Shown: in pieces, positions 15,381 through 24,537 of the stretch
Layout of the letters: every line of letters begins with the position of its first letter
How positions within the stretch are numbered: the first letter of the stretch is position 1
DNA from: JALZAQ01 sp038253885
GTDB lineage: Bacteria; Gemmatimonadota; Gemmatimonadetes; Gemmatimonadales; Gemmatimonadaceae
DNA: 58,241 nucleotides
Assembly (NCBI GenBank): GCA_038253885.1
Contig: JBBSGP010000019.1
Coordinates: 1-58,241, forward strand
Reading direction: 5' to 3'
Made by a program: the position numbers and the translations under genes
The notes under the pieces: generated by a model
The model's input: the letters and a program-made list of their open reading frames with translations, nothing else
What the model was told of the DNA's origin: nothing
The model's database searches: none

Positions 15381-17834
15381 TCAGGATCCTCGGAGCTCGT
15401 TCATCGGATCGACCCGCGCCGCGCGGCGCGCCGGCAGCCAGCTCGCCAACAGCGCGACGGCCGCGAGAAGTACGACGACTCCGCTGAATGCCAGCGGGTC
15501 CGTGGTGCTGACGCCGAACACCAGCCCCTTGAGAAGTCGCGTGAGCGCGAGCGCCACCACGCCGCCCACCGCGATGCCGACCACCGCGAGCAGCGCGCCC
15601 TGGCGCAGCACGAGGCTCAACACGTCGGCGCGCTGGGCGCCGAGGGCGATGCGCACGCCGATCTCTCGTCGCCGCTGCGTCACGATGTACGAGACAACGC
15701 TGTAGACGCCGAGCGTCGCCAGCAGGAGCGCCGCGCCGCCGAACACCGCGACGAGCAGGAGCACGAAGCGGCGGTCGGCGACGGACGTCGCCACTACCGT
15801 CTCCATGGTTCGGACCACGGGCGGAACGTCGGGTCGCAACCCGCGCACGATCGCCCGCGCCGGCGCGAGCACGGGCGTGGGGTCGCCAGCGGTCTGCATC
15901 ACGACGTGCAGGCTCTGCGCCGCGCGGGTGCGCTGCGGCAGGTAGGCGTAGAAGGTGGGCTCCGGCTCGATCGCGAGGCTCTGGTCGCGGACGTCGCCGA
16001 CCACGCCGACCACCGTGAACGGCCGCAGGTCGCCGTCCATGTTGCCGTACTGGATGATCTTGCCGATCGGATCCTCGTTCGGCCATTTGGCCCTGGCCAG
16101 CGACGCGCTGATGACGCCGACGTGCGGCGCGTCCTGCGTATCGCCACTCCCGAACGCGCGCCCGCGCAGCACCGGGATGCTCATCGCGTCGAAGTAGTTG
16201 CCGTCGACCACGAGAAAATTGGCATACCCGCTGCGCGCCGGATCCTTGGTCAGCTGCGGATACATGCTGAAGTCGATCTTCTCGTCAGCGCGTGTGAGGA
16301 TGATGAAGGCGCCGTCGGCGGCGCTGCCGATGAGGGGAACCCCGTTCGCGGCTCCCACCTTGGTCACCCCGGGGATGGCGCGGGCACGCGCCATCAACTC
16401 GTCGTAAAACGCCACTGTACGCCGCGGCGCGTTGGAGTCCGACTCGAATGGCAGCGTCGCGTCGAGGATCACCGCATGCTGCGTCTGGTAGCCGGGGTTG
16501 ATGTCGAGCAGGCGACGGAAGCTCCGGCCGAGCAGCCCGGCGCCGACGAGCAGCACCACTGTCAACGCCATCTGGCTGACCACGAGCGTCTGGCGAATGC
16601 GGGTGCTCGATCCCGATCCCGCCTGCGTGCGCTGAGCGGCGGACAACGTCTCGCGGATGTCGCCTCGCGATCCCTGCCACGCCGTCAGGAGCCCAAGACC
16701 GAGCGCGGCGACAACCGAGACGCCGACTGCGAACGCGAGCACCGGGAGATTCAGGTGAATCTCATCGGCGCGCGGAAGCATCCCGCTCTGCAGCGCAACC
16801 AGTGCGCGGATGCCGCCAGCGGCCAGGCCGATCCCCAATGCGCCGCCGACTGCCGCGAGGACGCCGGCCTCGATGAGGAACTGTTGCGCCAGCCGCGAGC
16901 GGGTCGCGCCGAGCGCCAGGCGCAGTCCGATCTCGCCACGCCGCAGCGACATCCGGGCGACCAGCAAGTTCACGACGTTCGCGCAGGCGATGAGCAGCAG
17001 AAATGCCGAGGCGCCGAGCAGAACGAGGAGCGTCGTCCGCACCTTGCCCACCAGCTGCTCGTGCAGCGTGACGGCGACGGCGTCGACCATCCAGGTCTCG
17101 TCGCGGTACTCCAGCTTGAGGCGGCGCGACAGGGCACTCAGGTCGCGTTGCGCCTGCTCGACCGTGACGCCGTCGCGGAGTCGCGCCAGCACGCGCCAAC
17201 CGCCGGAGGTCCGGCTGCGATTCGGCTCGTCGATCTCGTGGGGCATCCAGATCTCGTTGCCCGCGGGGTAGCTCATCTCCGGCGGCATCACGCCGACGAT
17301 CGTGACGAGCTTCGACCCGATCGTGATCGTCCGCCCGATCGCGGCTCGGCTCGCGCCGAGATACTTCTGCCAGAACGCGTGGCTGACCACCGCCGTCGGC
17401 GGCGCGCCCAACCGCAGCTCGTCGTCGAGGAACGTTCTGCCCGCCTCCGGTGCCAGTCGGAACACCGGGAAGAAATCGCGGCTCACCGACGTCGCTCGCG
17501 CCCGCACCGGCTCGCTGAGCCCGTTGACGGTGATCACCGAGCCAGCCGACGACATCGCCATCGCCGAGTAGTCGCGAGCCTGCGTCTTCCAATCGGCGAA
17601 GTTGGGCTCGGACAGGCTCGTCCGAGATCCGGTCTTGTCGACCCCGAACAGTTGGACGATGCGCTCGGAGTCGGGGTAGGGCAGGGGCTGGAGCAGCACG
17701 CCGCTCACGACGCTAAAAATCGCCGTGGTGGCGCCGATCCCGAGCGCGAGCGTGAGCGCCGTGACGAGGAAGAAGCCCGGGGTGCGCGCGAACGAGCGCG
17801 CGACATACCGAACGTCTCGCAGCACCGATTCCAT
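15381..17834 (-). CDS. ADOP-type FtsX/MacB permease
   Basis: An 817-residue ABC-type permease of the ADOP family (two fused MacB-type units). TM1 is VTALTLALGIGATTAIFSVV near residue 25, followed by a large periplasmic MacB_PCD domain (SEPNFADWKTQ, FWQKYLGASRAAIGRTI) and three TM helices with EIGLRLALGATRSRL near 300. The second unit repeats the order and ends with RREIGVRIALGAQRADV and PARRAARVDPMNELR. It is full length, unlike the related gene at 39517. ADOP permeases lack their own ATPase and are thought to export peptides or lipids or to act mechanically. No ATPase gene is adjacent. Confidence 0.92.
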   Translation of the reverse strand: MESVLRDVRYVARSFARTPGFFLVTALTLALGIGATTAIFSVVSGVLLQPLPYPDSERIVQLFGVDKTGSRTSLSEPNFADWKTQARDYSAMAMSSAGSVITVNGLSEPVRARATSVSRDFFPVFRLAPEAGRTFLDDELRLGAPPTAVVSHAFWQKYLGASRAAIGRTITIGSKLVTIVGVMPPEMSYPAGNEIWMPHEIDEPNRSRTSGGWRVLARLRDGVTVEQAQRDLSALSRRLKLEYRDETWMVDAVAVTLHEQLVGKVRTTLLVLLGASAFLLLIACANVVNLLVARMSLRRGEIGLRLALGATRSRLAQQFLIEAGVLAAVGGALGIGLAAGGIRALVALQSGMLPRADEIHLNLPVLAFAVGVSVVAALGLGLLTAWQGSRGDIRETLSAAQRTQAGSGSSTRIRQTLVVSQMALTVVLLVGAGLLGRSFRRLLDINPGYQTQHAVILDATLPFESDSNAPRRTVAFYDELMARARAIPGVTKVGAANGVPLIGSAADGAFIILTRADEKIDFSMYPQLTKDPARSGYANFLVVDGNYFDAMSIPVLRGRAFGSGDTQDAPHVGVISASLARAKWPNEDPIGKIIQYGNMDGDLRPFTVVGVVGDVRDQSLAIEPEPTFYAYLPQRTRAAQSLHVVMQTAGDPTPVLAPARAIVRGLRPDVPPVVRTMETVVATSVADRRFVLLLVAVFGGAALLLATLGVYSVVSYIVTQRRREIGVRIALGAQRADVLSLVLRQGALLAVVGIAVGGVVALALTRLLKGLVFGVSTTDPLAFSGVVVLLAAVALLASWLPARRAARVDPMNELRGS

Positions 17835-18080
17835 GGGTCATCCTACCGCTGAGGGTATTCCCACAACAGGTGGGTGAATTCTCGTTCGACAGGCGATCGC
17901 AAAAGAAGGTTTGGAGGCGTTGCTCTCGAGTGTGATCTCGAGCGGGCCGGCCATGTATTGCTGGCTGATGATGAGGCGGTCAACCAGGACTCGGTACGCT
18001 CTCCACGGGACCCGGCCTGCCAACCGACTCCGTCGGCACCTCCTTTGCTCTTAGAAACGTATCCCGTGAGGAGGGACAGC

Positions 18081-18704
18081 GTGATACGACCAGGGAATGC
18101 GGCGCGGATGGGCGCCGGGGCCATGATGCTCGCATTCGCCGGCGCGTGCTCGGGAACCGGCGGACTGGGAAGCATCCTGGGAAGCGTGCTCAATGGCGGC
18201 GGAGGGGCCAACTCCAGCAACGCCCAGGTGAGCGGCACCGTGCGCGGCATCGACACCCGCAACCAGCAGATCGCCATCCAGCAGCAGAACGGGCAGACGG
18301 TAACCATCGCGTACGACCAGAACACCCAGGTGGTCTACCAGAACCAGAGCTACCAGGTCGCCAATCTCGAGAATGGCGACCAGGTGACGCTCCGGATCCA
18401 GCAGCTGCAGAACGGCGGGTACTACACCGACATGGTGCAGGTGGACCAGTCCGTGCGGGGGTCCGGCAACGTCTCCTCCCAGGGCAACACGGTCTCCCTC
18501 GAGGGCACGGTGCGCGGGATCGACCAGCGGCAGGGCCTGTTCGGCGTGAGTCTGCGGGACGGCCGCATCCTGACGGTCTCGCTTCCGAACCAGCTCAGCC
18601 GAGCGGACGCGCAGCGCTATCAGAGCCTGCGGAACGGCGCGTACGTCCGCTTCTCCGCGGTGTACCTGAACAACGACCGCGTCGAGCTTCGTCAGTTCTA
18701 TTAG
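18081..18704 (+). CDS. Lipoprotein with two OB-like (DUF5666-like) repeats
   Basis: A 207-residue protein read from a GTG at 18081, which has a strong ribosome site (GAGGAGGG) eight bases upstream; longer open frame upstream lacks one. The lipobox is AFAGAC, then a Gly/Ser/Asn-rich linker (about 35-55). Two homologous beta-rich units follow: VSGTVRGIDTRNQQIAIQQQ with NGDQVTLRIQQL, and VSLEGTVRGIDQRQGLFGVS with NGAYVRFSAVYL. Units of this kind resemble DUF5666/OB folds. It is probably envelope-located; function unknown. Positions 17835-18080 upstream show no gene. Confidence 0.75.
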   Translation: MIRPGNAARMGAGAMMLAFAGACSGTGGLGSILGSVLNGGGGANSSNAQVSGTVRGIDTRNQQIAIQQQNGQTVTIAYDQNTQVVYQNQSYQVANLENGDQVTLRIQQLQNGGYYTDMVQVDQSVRGSGNVSSQGNTVSLEGTVRGIDQRQGLFGVSLRDGRILTVSLPNQLSRADAQRYQSLRNGAYVRFSAVYLNNDRVELRQFY

Positions 18705-18993
18705 CGCGAGATCAGTTCCCTAAGCCCGTAACAAGGGAGCGACCTGGTGATGCGTGACTCCAATCAACCTTCCGATACCATGCCCGTCTCTCGAGGTAGT
18801 CGCGGCCGGATAACGGCGCGCTTCAGGCACTGCTTGGACTGATCGTGTACGTCGAGAGATTCCATGTTCGCTGAACCCTGCTATCGACGCGGCGCACGCA
18901 TTCGGAGCGCCCGCGGGCTACCTGTTGCTACCGGGACGAGGAGGTTGGGATGACTACCAGTGTACCCCCGACGTCGCGGCATCTCGTTGGTTA
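18705..18993. other. Intergenic stretch without a convincing gene
   Basis: No supported gene. One 14-codon ORF starts at an ATG preceded by GAGGAGG near 18939-18945. It is too short to interpret and may be a leader or a stump. Confidence 0.4.
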
Positions 18994-19007
18994 GCAAATA
19001 GATTTGC
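18994..19007. promoter_or_regulatory. Palindrome upstream of the glycan-degradation genes
   Basis: GCAAATAGATTTGC is a 6-bp perfect inverted repeat around AG, and flanking TTA/TAA extend it imperfectly. It lies 51 bases before the sialate O-acetylesterase start, in an AT-rich patch unlike its surroundings. It is a candidate operator; the regulator is unknown. Confidence 0.35.
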
Positions 19008-19058
19008 CTAATTAGCCCTCACTTGGTCCTCTTGACGGACAAACGAGTCACCGCGCCG

Positions 19059-21101
19059 ATGTCTCTTCGCCTTCCGGTCGCAACGCTGCTCATCGCCGCC
19101 CTGTCCACGTCCCCGAGCGCGGCGCACGGGCAGTCCTCGCCCGAAACACTTCGGGTGTCGCGGCTGGTGGGCGATGGGATGGTGATGCAACGCGGCAGGC
19201 CGGTGCCGGTCTGGGGATGGAGCCAGCCGGGATCCCGGATCACGGTCACCTTCGATGGGCAACCGCGCTCCGTCACGGCAGCCGCCAGCGGTGCCTGGAA
19301 GGCTGTGCTTCCCCCCATGCCCGCGGGTGGACCGCATAGCATGACCATCGCGGCTGGCACTCGAACGATCAACGTACGCGACGTCCTCGTGGGCGACGTA
19401 TGGATCGCGTCCGGCCAGTCCAACATGGAGTTCACCGTCGCCGACACGAAGAACGCCGCGCTGGAGATCGCGGCGGCGCGCGATTCGGGAATTCGCCAGT
19501 TCAAGGTACCAAAGTCGTACGCGGATGCTCCCGCCGACGACCTGGCTGGCGGTACATGGACCGTCGCCGACTCGCAGCACGTTCCTGGCTTCACCGCAGT
19601 CGGATATTTCTTTGCGCGCGACCTCCGCAAGTCCGTCCGCGTTCCCATCGGCATCCTGCACACCTCGTGGGGCGGAAGCCGCATCGAGCCGTGGATGAGC
19701 CGAGAGGCGTTGAAGCGGGCGAGCAGCGCCGAGGCCGTCAGACTATCCAACGCGCGGCGGATCGAGAGCATGGATGCCGAGCGCGCGCACGAGCAGCGCA
19801 TGCGTGATTCGCTGCGTGCGCGCATCGGCGATCTCCCGGCGGTAGACGCCGGACTGGTGGAGGGCCAAGCGTTGTGGGCCGCTCCCGCGCTCGACGACAG
19901 CCGTTGGGCGACGATCGTCACTCCGAAAACCTGGGAGCAAGCCGGCTACGAGGGCATGGATGGCGTGGCGTGGTATCGCACCAGCTTCACGCTCACCGGC
20001 GAGGAAGCGTCCCGTGGCGTTCGCCTCGGCCTCGGTACCATCGACGATTCCGATGTGAGCTGGGTCAACGGCGTCGAGGTGGGACGCACGTCGTTGGCGT
20101 GGAATCGCGCGCGCGTCTACGACGTGCCGCCCTCCGCGTTGCACGCCGGCTCCAACGTCATCGCGGTGCGCGTCGAGGATACGGGCGGTGATGGCGGAAT
20201 CTACGGTGATCCGGCGCTGTTGTTCGTCGAGTCAAATGGAGTGAGGCGCGCGCTCGCGGGCGACTGGAGGTTCAAGGTCGGCGCCGTCTCCGTGAGTCCG
20301 GACGGACAGCACGCCAACCAGATCCCGTCCGTGCTCTACAACCAGATGATCCACCCGCTCACGCGGTATCCCATTGCGGGCGCGCTGTGGTATCAGGGAG
20401 AATCCAATGCAGATCGGCTTGAGGATGCCGCGGCGTATCGACCGCTGTTCGCCACATTGATCCGGTCGTGGCGCAGCGAGTGGGGCCTCGGCGACTTCCC
20501 GTTCTTCTGGGTGCAGTTGGCCAACTACATGGCACCCGATACGGCCCCGGTGGCGCAGAGCGCGTGGGCCACGCTGCGCGAAGCACAGAGCGCGGCGCTC
20601 GCGCTTCCCAGGACGGGCCAGGCCGTGATCATCGATCTCGGCGACGAGAAGGACATCCATCCGCGCAACAAGCAGGATGTGGGCGCGCGACTCGCGTTCG
20701 CCGCGCTCAAGGTGGCGTACGGACAGCCGGTCGTCGCGTCGGGTCCGACCTACCGCAGCCACGAGAAGCGCAGCGCGGCCATCGCGATTCGTTTCGCGAA
20801 TGTGGGCGGTGGCCTCGTGAGTCGAGGCGCGTCCGGGCATCCGGCCGGCTTCGCGATCGCGGGCAAGGATCGCCGGTTTGTCTGGGCCGATGCGCGGATC
20901 GAGGGCGACCGCGTGGTGGTCTCGAGCGCATTCGTAACCAACCCGGTTTCGGTGCGCTATGCATGGGGCAACAACCCCAACACCGCGAACCTCTACAATC
21001 GCGAAGGGCTTCCCGCGTCGCCCTTCCGGACGGACACATGGGTTGGAAGCCCGAGAGCGGCTACATCATCTCGGACTGGCGCGAGTACGAAGAAGGGATG
21101 A
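19059..21101 (+). CDS. Sialate O-acetylesterase-like SGNH hydrolase (secreted)
   Basis: A roughly 680-residue protein with a signal peptide (MSLRLPVATLLIAALSTSPS...AHGQ). The catalytic Ser block is ASGQSNMEF near residue 125, a GH2-like sugar-binding insert spans about 280-400 (WYRTSFTL, VNGVEVGRTS), the oxyanion region is ALWYQGESNA, and the Asp/His block is DLGDEKDIHPRNKQDVG. It removes O-acetyl groups from sialic acid or other acetylated glycans. The family-typical end (LYNREGLPASPFRTD) is followed by about 20 residues read out of frame through a glucoamylase fragment, so the 3' end is a deletion junction. The ATG at 19059 is preferred to an upstream TTG because the signal starts there. 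Confidence 0.88.
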   Translation: MSLRLPVATLLIAALSTSPSAAHGQSSPETLRVSRLVGDGMVMQRGRPVPVWGWSQPGSRITVTFDGQPRSVTAAASGAWKAVLPPMPAGGPHSMTIAAGTRTINVRDVLVGDVWIASGQSNMEFTVADTKNAALEIAAARDSGIRQFKVPKSYADAPADDLAGGTWTVADSQHVPGFTAVGYFFARDLRKSVRVPIGILHTSWGGSRIEPWMSREALKRASSAEAVRLSNARRIESMDAERAHEQRMRDSLRARIGDLPAVDAGLVEGQALWAAPALDDSRWATIVTPKTWEQAGYEGMDGVAWYRTSFTLTGEEASRGVRLGLGTIDDSDVSWVNGVEVGRTSLAWNRARVYDVPPSALHAGSNVIAVRVEDTGGDGGIYGDPALLFVESNGVRRALAGDWRFKVGAVSVSPDGQHANQIPSVLYNQMIHPLTRYPIAGALWYQGESNADRLEDAAAYRPLFATLIRSWRSEWGLGDFPFFWVQLANYMAPDTAPVAQSAWATLREAQSAALALPRTGQAVIIDLGDEKDIHPRNKQDVGARLAFAALKVAYGQPVVASGPTYRSHEKRSAAIAIRFANVGGGLVSRGASGHPAGFAIAGKDRRFVWADARIEGDRVVVSSAFVTNPVSVRYAWGNNPNTANLYNREGLPASPFRTDTWVGSPRAATSSRTGASTKKG

Positions 21102-21136
21102 TCGTCTACATCCTCGGCGAGCGACGGGCCGGGTGA
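21038..21136 (+). pseudogene. C-terminal fragment of a glucoamylase-family (PF10091-like) protein
   Basis: In the frame one step from the esterase, 32 residues read MGWKPESGYIISDWREYEEG then MIVYILG. This resembles the GW-P--G----W--Y-E-M--Y-L- block of PF10091 glucoamylase-like proteins, which in my recollection often sit beside GH3 beta-glucosidases, as here. The rest of the gene is missing, and the fragment is joined to the 3' end of the esterase gene. Confidence 0.55.
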
Positions 21137-21196
21137 CTTCGGCGCGACGATTGACGGCCGCGACCGACAACTCCACGGGGGGTGGATCGCGGGGTG

Positions 21197-23506
21197 ATGC
21201 CAATGACGACGCGATCGCGCCTGTTTCGACTCACGACGATGCCAATTGTGCTCGCCGCATGCAGCGCGTTGGTGCAGTGCCTTCTCGCGTCAGCACTGAC
21301 AGCGCAGGCCACGCTGTCGCCGGAGAGAATTCCCGCGGCGCGACTGCTCGCTGACACCTCCCGGATGAGTCGGATGGTGGATTCCATCCTCGCGCTGATG
21401 ACCATCGAGGAGAAGCTGGGCCAACTCAATCAGCCCGGCGGCCCAGGCGCCAATACGGGCCCGGCGGCCCGCGCCGGGACCGAACAGGAGATTCGCGCCG
21501 GTAGTATCGGCTCTTTTCTCGGCGTGACGGGCGCGGCGCACACCAGAACACTGCAGCGTGTGGCGGTCGAGGAGAGCAGGCTCAAGATCCCGCTGCTCTT
21601 CGGGGCGGACGTCATTCACGGTTACCGTACGATCTTCCCCGTTCCGTTGGGAGCGGCGGCGAGCTGGGATGTCGACGCGGTGGAGCGTGCCGCGCGCATT
21701 GCCGCCACCGAGGCGACCGCGGACGGGATAACTTGGACGTATGCTCCGATGGTGGACATCGCGCGCGATCCGCGGTGGGGCCGTATCGTCGAGGGCGCTG
21801 GCGAGGATCCCTACCTCGGCTCGCTGATGGCCGCCGCGCAGGTGCGCGGCTTCCAGGGAAGCGACCTCGCTGCCGACAACACTTTGCTCTCCACCGCGAA
21901 GCACTACGTCGCCTACGGCGCCGCTTCGGCGGGACGCGATTACAATCCTGCCGACGTCTCCGAACGCACCCTACGCGAAGTCTACCTGCCGCCGTTCGAA
22001 GCAGCGGTCAAGGCGGGAGCACAATCGGTGATGGCCGCCTTCAACGAGGTCTCCGGCGTACCGATGCACGCCAACCGACACCTCATCCGCGATATCCTGC
22101 GAGGTGAGTGGGGATTCGACGGCGTGCTGGTGAGTGACTACACGGGTATCATGGAGTTGATCCGCCACGGCGTCGCCGCCGACAGCACCGCGGCAGGCGT
22201 CCTCGCGCTGCACGCCGGGGTCGATATCGACATGGTCAGCCAGATCTACGTGCGGAAGCTGCCTTCACTCGTGCGCGACGGCACGATCCCCGAGAGGCTG
22301 GTCGACGAGGCAGTTCGGCGCGTCCTGCGCGCCAAGTACAAGCTCGGACTGTTCGACGATCCATACCGGTACAACAATACGGAGCGGGAGCGCAGTCGCA
22401 CTCTCACGCCGGCGCATCTCGCTGAAGCGCGCGCTCTCGCCCGAAAGTCGCTCGTCCTGCTCAAGAACACGGGCGGTGCGCTGCCGTTGAGAAAAGATCT
22501 GGCGACACTCGCGGTGATCGGGCCGCTGGCGGACGACGCACGGGCGATGCTGGGCAGCTGGTCGGGCGGCGGGCGCGCCGAGGATGCCGTCACCGTGCTC
22601 TCTGGCATCCGACAAGCAGTGTCACTCGGGACGCGTGTACTCTACGCCAAGGGCGCAAATTACGAGGGAACGGACACAAGCGGGTTCCCCGAGGCAGTCC
22701 GCATGGCGCGGGAGGCGGACGTAGCGATCCTCCTATTGGGCGAGCACCCGGACATGAGCGGCGAGGCGCGGAGTCGCGGCTCACTCGACTTGCCGGGCGT
22801 TCAACAGCGACTCGCGCAGTTGGTACGATCGACCGGCAGACCGACAGTCGTCGTGTTGATGAACGGGCGGCCGCTATCCACCCAATGGCTCGCGGACAGC
22901 ATCCCCGCCATCATCGAGGCGTGGTATCCCGGCGTGCAAGCCGGGCCCGCCATCGCGGACGTGCTCTTCGGCGACCACTCTCCAAGCGGCAAGCTTCCAG
23001 TGACTGTCCCGCGCACGGTCGGCCAGGTGCCAATCTTCTACAATCACAAGAACGACGGACGGCCACCGAGTGCGGACGACAGCTACACCTCGCGGTACAT
23101 CGACGTCCCCTGGACGCCGCTGTTCCCGTTCGGTCACGGGCTCAGCTACACGACGTTCTCGTACGATCGTCTGCGGCTCAGCGCGGCGCGCATCCGCGCC
23201 GCCGATTCGATTATCGTCAGCGTCGATGTCACCAACACCGGCTCGCGCAGTGGCGACGAGGTGGTGCAGCTCTACCTGCGCGACGACGTTGCCAGCGTGA
23301 CGCGACCGGTCAAGGCGCTGCGCGGCTTCCGACGGATCACGCCCGCTCCCGGTGAGCGGCGCAGGGTCACGTTCACCCTCGATCGCCATGACTTCGAGTT
23401 CTGGGGGCCGGGGATGAAGCCGATCGTCGAGCCAGGCTGGTTCACGGTGTACGTCGGCACGAGCTCGGCCGATGTGCTCGAGGCGCGTTTCGAGGTCGTG
23501 AAGTAA
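21197..23506 (+). CDS. bglX: GH3 beta-glucosidase (BglX-like), secreted
   Basis: A roughly 769-residue protein with a signal peptide over residues 1-35, then the GH3 (beta/alpha)8 domain: MTIEEKLGQLNQPGG, GADVIHGYRTIFPVPLG, YAPMVDIARDPRWGRIVEG, GEDPYLGS and KHYVAYG. The catalytic Asp lies in VLVSDYTGI near 314. The GH3 C-terminal sandwich (LLKNTGGALPL, LLGEHPDMSGEARSR) and the fibronectin-III-like tail (VDVTNTGSRSGDEVVQLYL) complete the usual BglX layout. It removes terminal beta-linked glucose or related sugars from oligosaccharides outside the cytoplasm. The start is uncertain among GTG 21182, ATG 21197 and ATG 21203. It follows the esterase closely and is probably co-expressed. Confidence 0.92.
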   Translation: MPMTTRSRLFRLTTMPIVLAACSALVQCLLASALTAQATLSPERIPAARLLADTSRMSRMVDSILALMTIEEKLGQLNQPGGPGANTGPAARAGTEQEIRAGSIGSFLGVTGAAHTRTLQRVAVEESRLKIPLLFGADVIHGYRTIFPVPLGAAASWDVDAVERAARIAATEATADGITWTYAPMVDIARDPRWGRIVEGAGEDPYLGSLMAAAQVRGFQGSDLAADNTLLSTAKHYVAYGAASAGRDYNPADVSERTLREVYLPPFEAAVKAGAQSVMAAFNEVSGVPMHANRHLIRDILRGEWGFDGVLVSDYTGIMELIRHGVAADSTAAGVLALHAGVDIDMVSQIYVRKLPSLVRDGTIPERLVDEAVRRVLRAKYKLGLFDDPYRYNNTERERSRTLTPAHLAEARALARKSLVLLKNTGGALPLRKDLATLAVIGPLADDARAMLGSWSGGGRAEDAVTVLSGIRQAVSLGTRVLYAKGANYEGTDTSGFPEAVRMAREADVAILLLGEHPDMSGEARSRGSLDLPGVQQRLAQLVRSTGRPTVVVLMNGRPLSTQWLADSIPAIIEAWYPGVQAGPAIADVLFGDHSPSGKLPVTVPRTVGQVPIFYNHKNDGRPPSADDSYTSRYIDVPWTPLFPFGHGLSYTTFSYDRLRLSAARIRAADSIIVSVDVTNTGSRSGDEVVQLYLRDDVASVTRPVKALRGFRRITPAPGERRRVTFTLDRHDFEFWGPGMKPIVEPGWFTVYVGTSSADVLEARFEVVK

Positions 23507-23509
23507 CCC

Positions 23510-23656
23510 ATGAGAGCTTTCCACCTGACGCTCGCGATCTGCGGCTATGTCACGCCCCACGTCTCGGTGGGGCAGGACTACTACTTCGCGATCGAAGCCT
23601 TCGACGAGGTCGGTGTTTCGCGGGTGAGCGCGACGGTGCACATGCGGCGGCCTTGA
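23510..23656 (+). pseudogene. C-terminal tail fragment of a glycoside hydrolase-like protein
   Basis: Directly after the beta-glucosidase stop, an ATG at 23510 opens 48 codons ending VGQDYYFAIEAFDEVGVSR then VSATVHMRRP. The YYF-I-AF-E-GVS pattern is that of the fibronectin-like tail of GH43-type and related secreted glycosidases. Nothing upstream codes for the catalytic domain. Most likely the remnant of a third glycosidase gene of this cluster. The family assignment is by pattern only. Confidence 0.4.
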
Positions 23657-23778
23657 CATCTCCTCCGGTGCGGGTAACGTCGATCCTCGCAGCCGCGCGT
23701 CGGTCACCGCAAGCGTGATGGGGACGCAGGCAGGACTTCCGTTGCGTCAGGGTGGGTCGCTGATCCGGAGCACCGCAC

Positions 23779-24513
23779 ATGGTCATGTTCGCTGTTGGCC
23801 TCGTATTGGTGTGGCTCGCGGTGATCGCGGCGCTCTGGGTCGGCTATGCCCTCATACGGCAAAACGGCCGCATCCTTCTCCGGCTCGAAGCAATCGAGCA
23901 CGCGCTGTCTACGGCTCACGGCGACGCCCCACGGGCTGACGCGTCGGAGCTATCGGAGAACGCGACCGATCGCCTGCGAGAAAATCTCGCGGGCTCGCTC
24001 GTCGCCAGCCGGATCAAGCGCGACGGACTCTCGGCTGGAACGCCTGCGCCCACGTTTCGGTTGCCGCGCGTGGGTGGTGGTGAGCTCGCGCTCCAGGACT
24101 ACGGAGGTCGCCGCGTCCTGCTTGCGTTCTCGGATCCGCATTGTGGCCCGTGCATGGAGCTGGCGCCTCGGCTCGAGGCGTTGCACCGCGACCTGCTCCG
24201 TCGGGAATCCGACATCGCTCTCGTCATGGTGAGTCGCGGTGACGCCGAGGAGAATCGGCAAAAGGTCGCCGATCTGACGTTGACGTTTCCCGTTGTGCTC
24301 CAGAAACAATGGGAGATCTCGCGCGATTACGGGATCTTCGCGACGCCCGTCGCCTACCTGATCGACGCGACGGGAACGATCGCCGCTGATGTGGCCGTCG
24401 GAGCGGACGCGATCCTGGCGCTGATCGCCCACGCGCGCTCAATGCCCGAAACGGAGATTGATGAAGGTTATGCTCCAGCCACGACTGCACCACACTTTGC
24501 GGCCCGAACGTAG
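23779..24513 (+). CDS. Membrane-anchored thioredoxin-like (TlpA/MauD-type) protein
   Basis: A 244-residue protein. One N-terminal membrane span (VMFAVGLVLVWLAVIAALWV) is followed by a linker, then a redoxin domain from about residue 90: GTPAPTFRLPRVGGGELAL, VLLAFSDPHCGPCMELAPRL with the CGPC active site near 122, and the cis-Pro region IFATPVAYLID near 195. This layout matches MauD, the thiol-disulfide protein needed to mature Cys-rich methylamine dehydrogenase subunits. The Cys-rich protein gene begins 24 bases downstream, so the simplest proposal is that this protein reduces or shuffles its disulfides on the outer side of the membrane. Confidence 0.85.
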   Translation: MVMFAVGLVLVWLAVIAALWVGYALIRQNGRILLRLEAIEHALSTAHGDAPRADASELSENATDRLRENLAGSLVASRIKRDGLSAGTPAPTFRLPRVGGGELALQDYGGRRVLLAFSDPHCGPCMELAPRLEALHRDLLRRESDIALVMVSRGDAEENRQKVADLTLTFPVVLQKQWEISRDYGIFATPVAYLIDATGTIAADVAVGADAILALIAHARSMPETEIDEGYAPATTAPHFAART

Positions 24514-24537
24514 ACCCGTGTGCCGAAGGAGGAGACA

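Noticed and set aside
15342..17852. Open frame of 836 codons on the plus strand
   Set aside because: Arg/His/Asp-rich shadow of the ADOP permease on the other strand.
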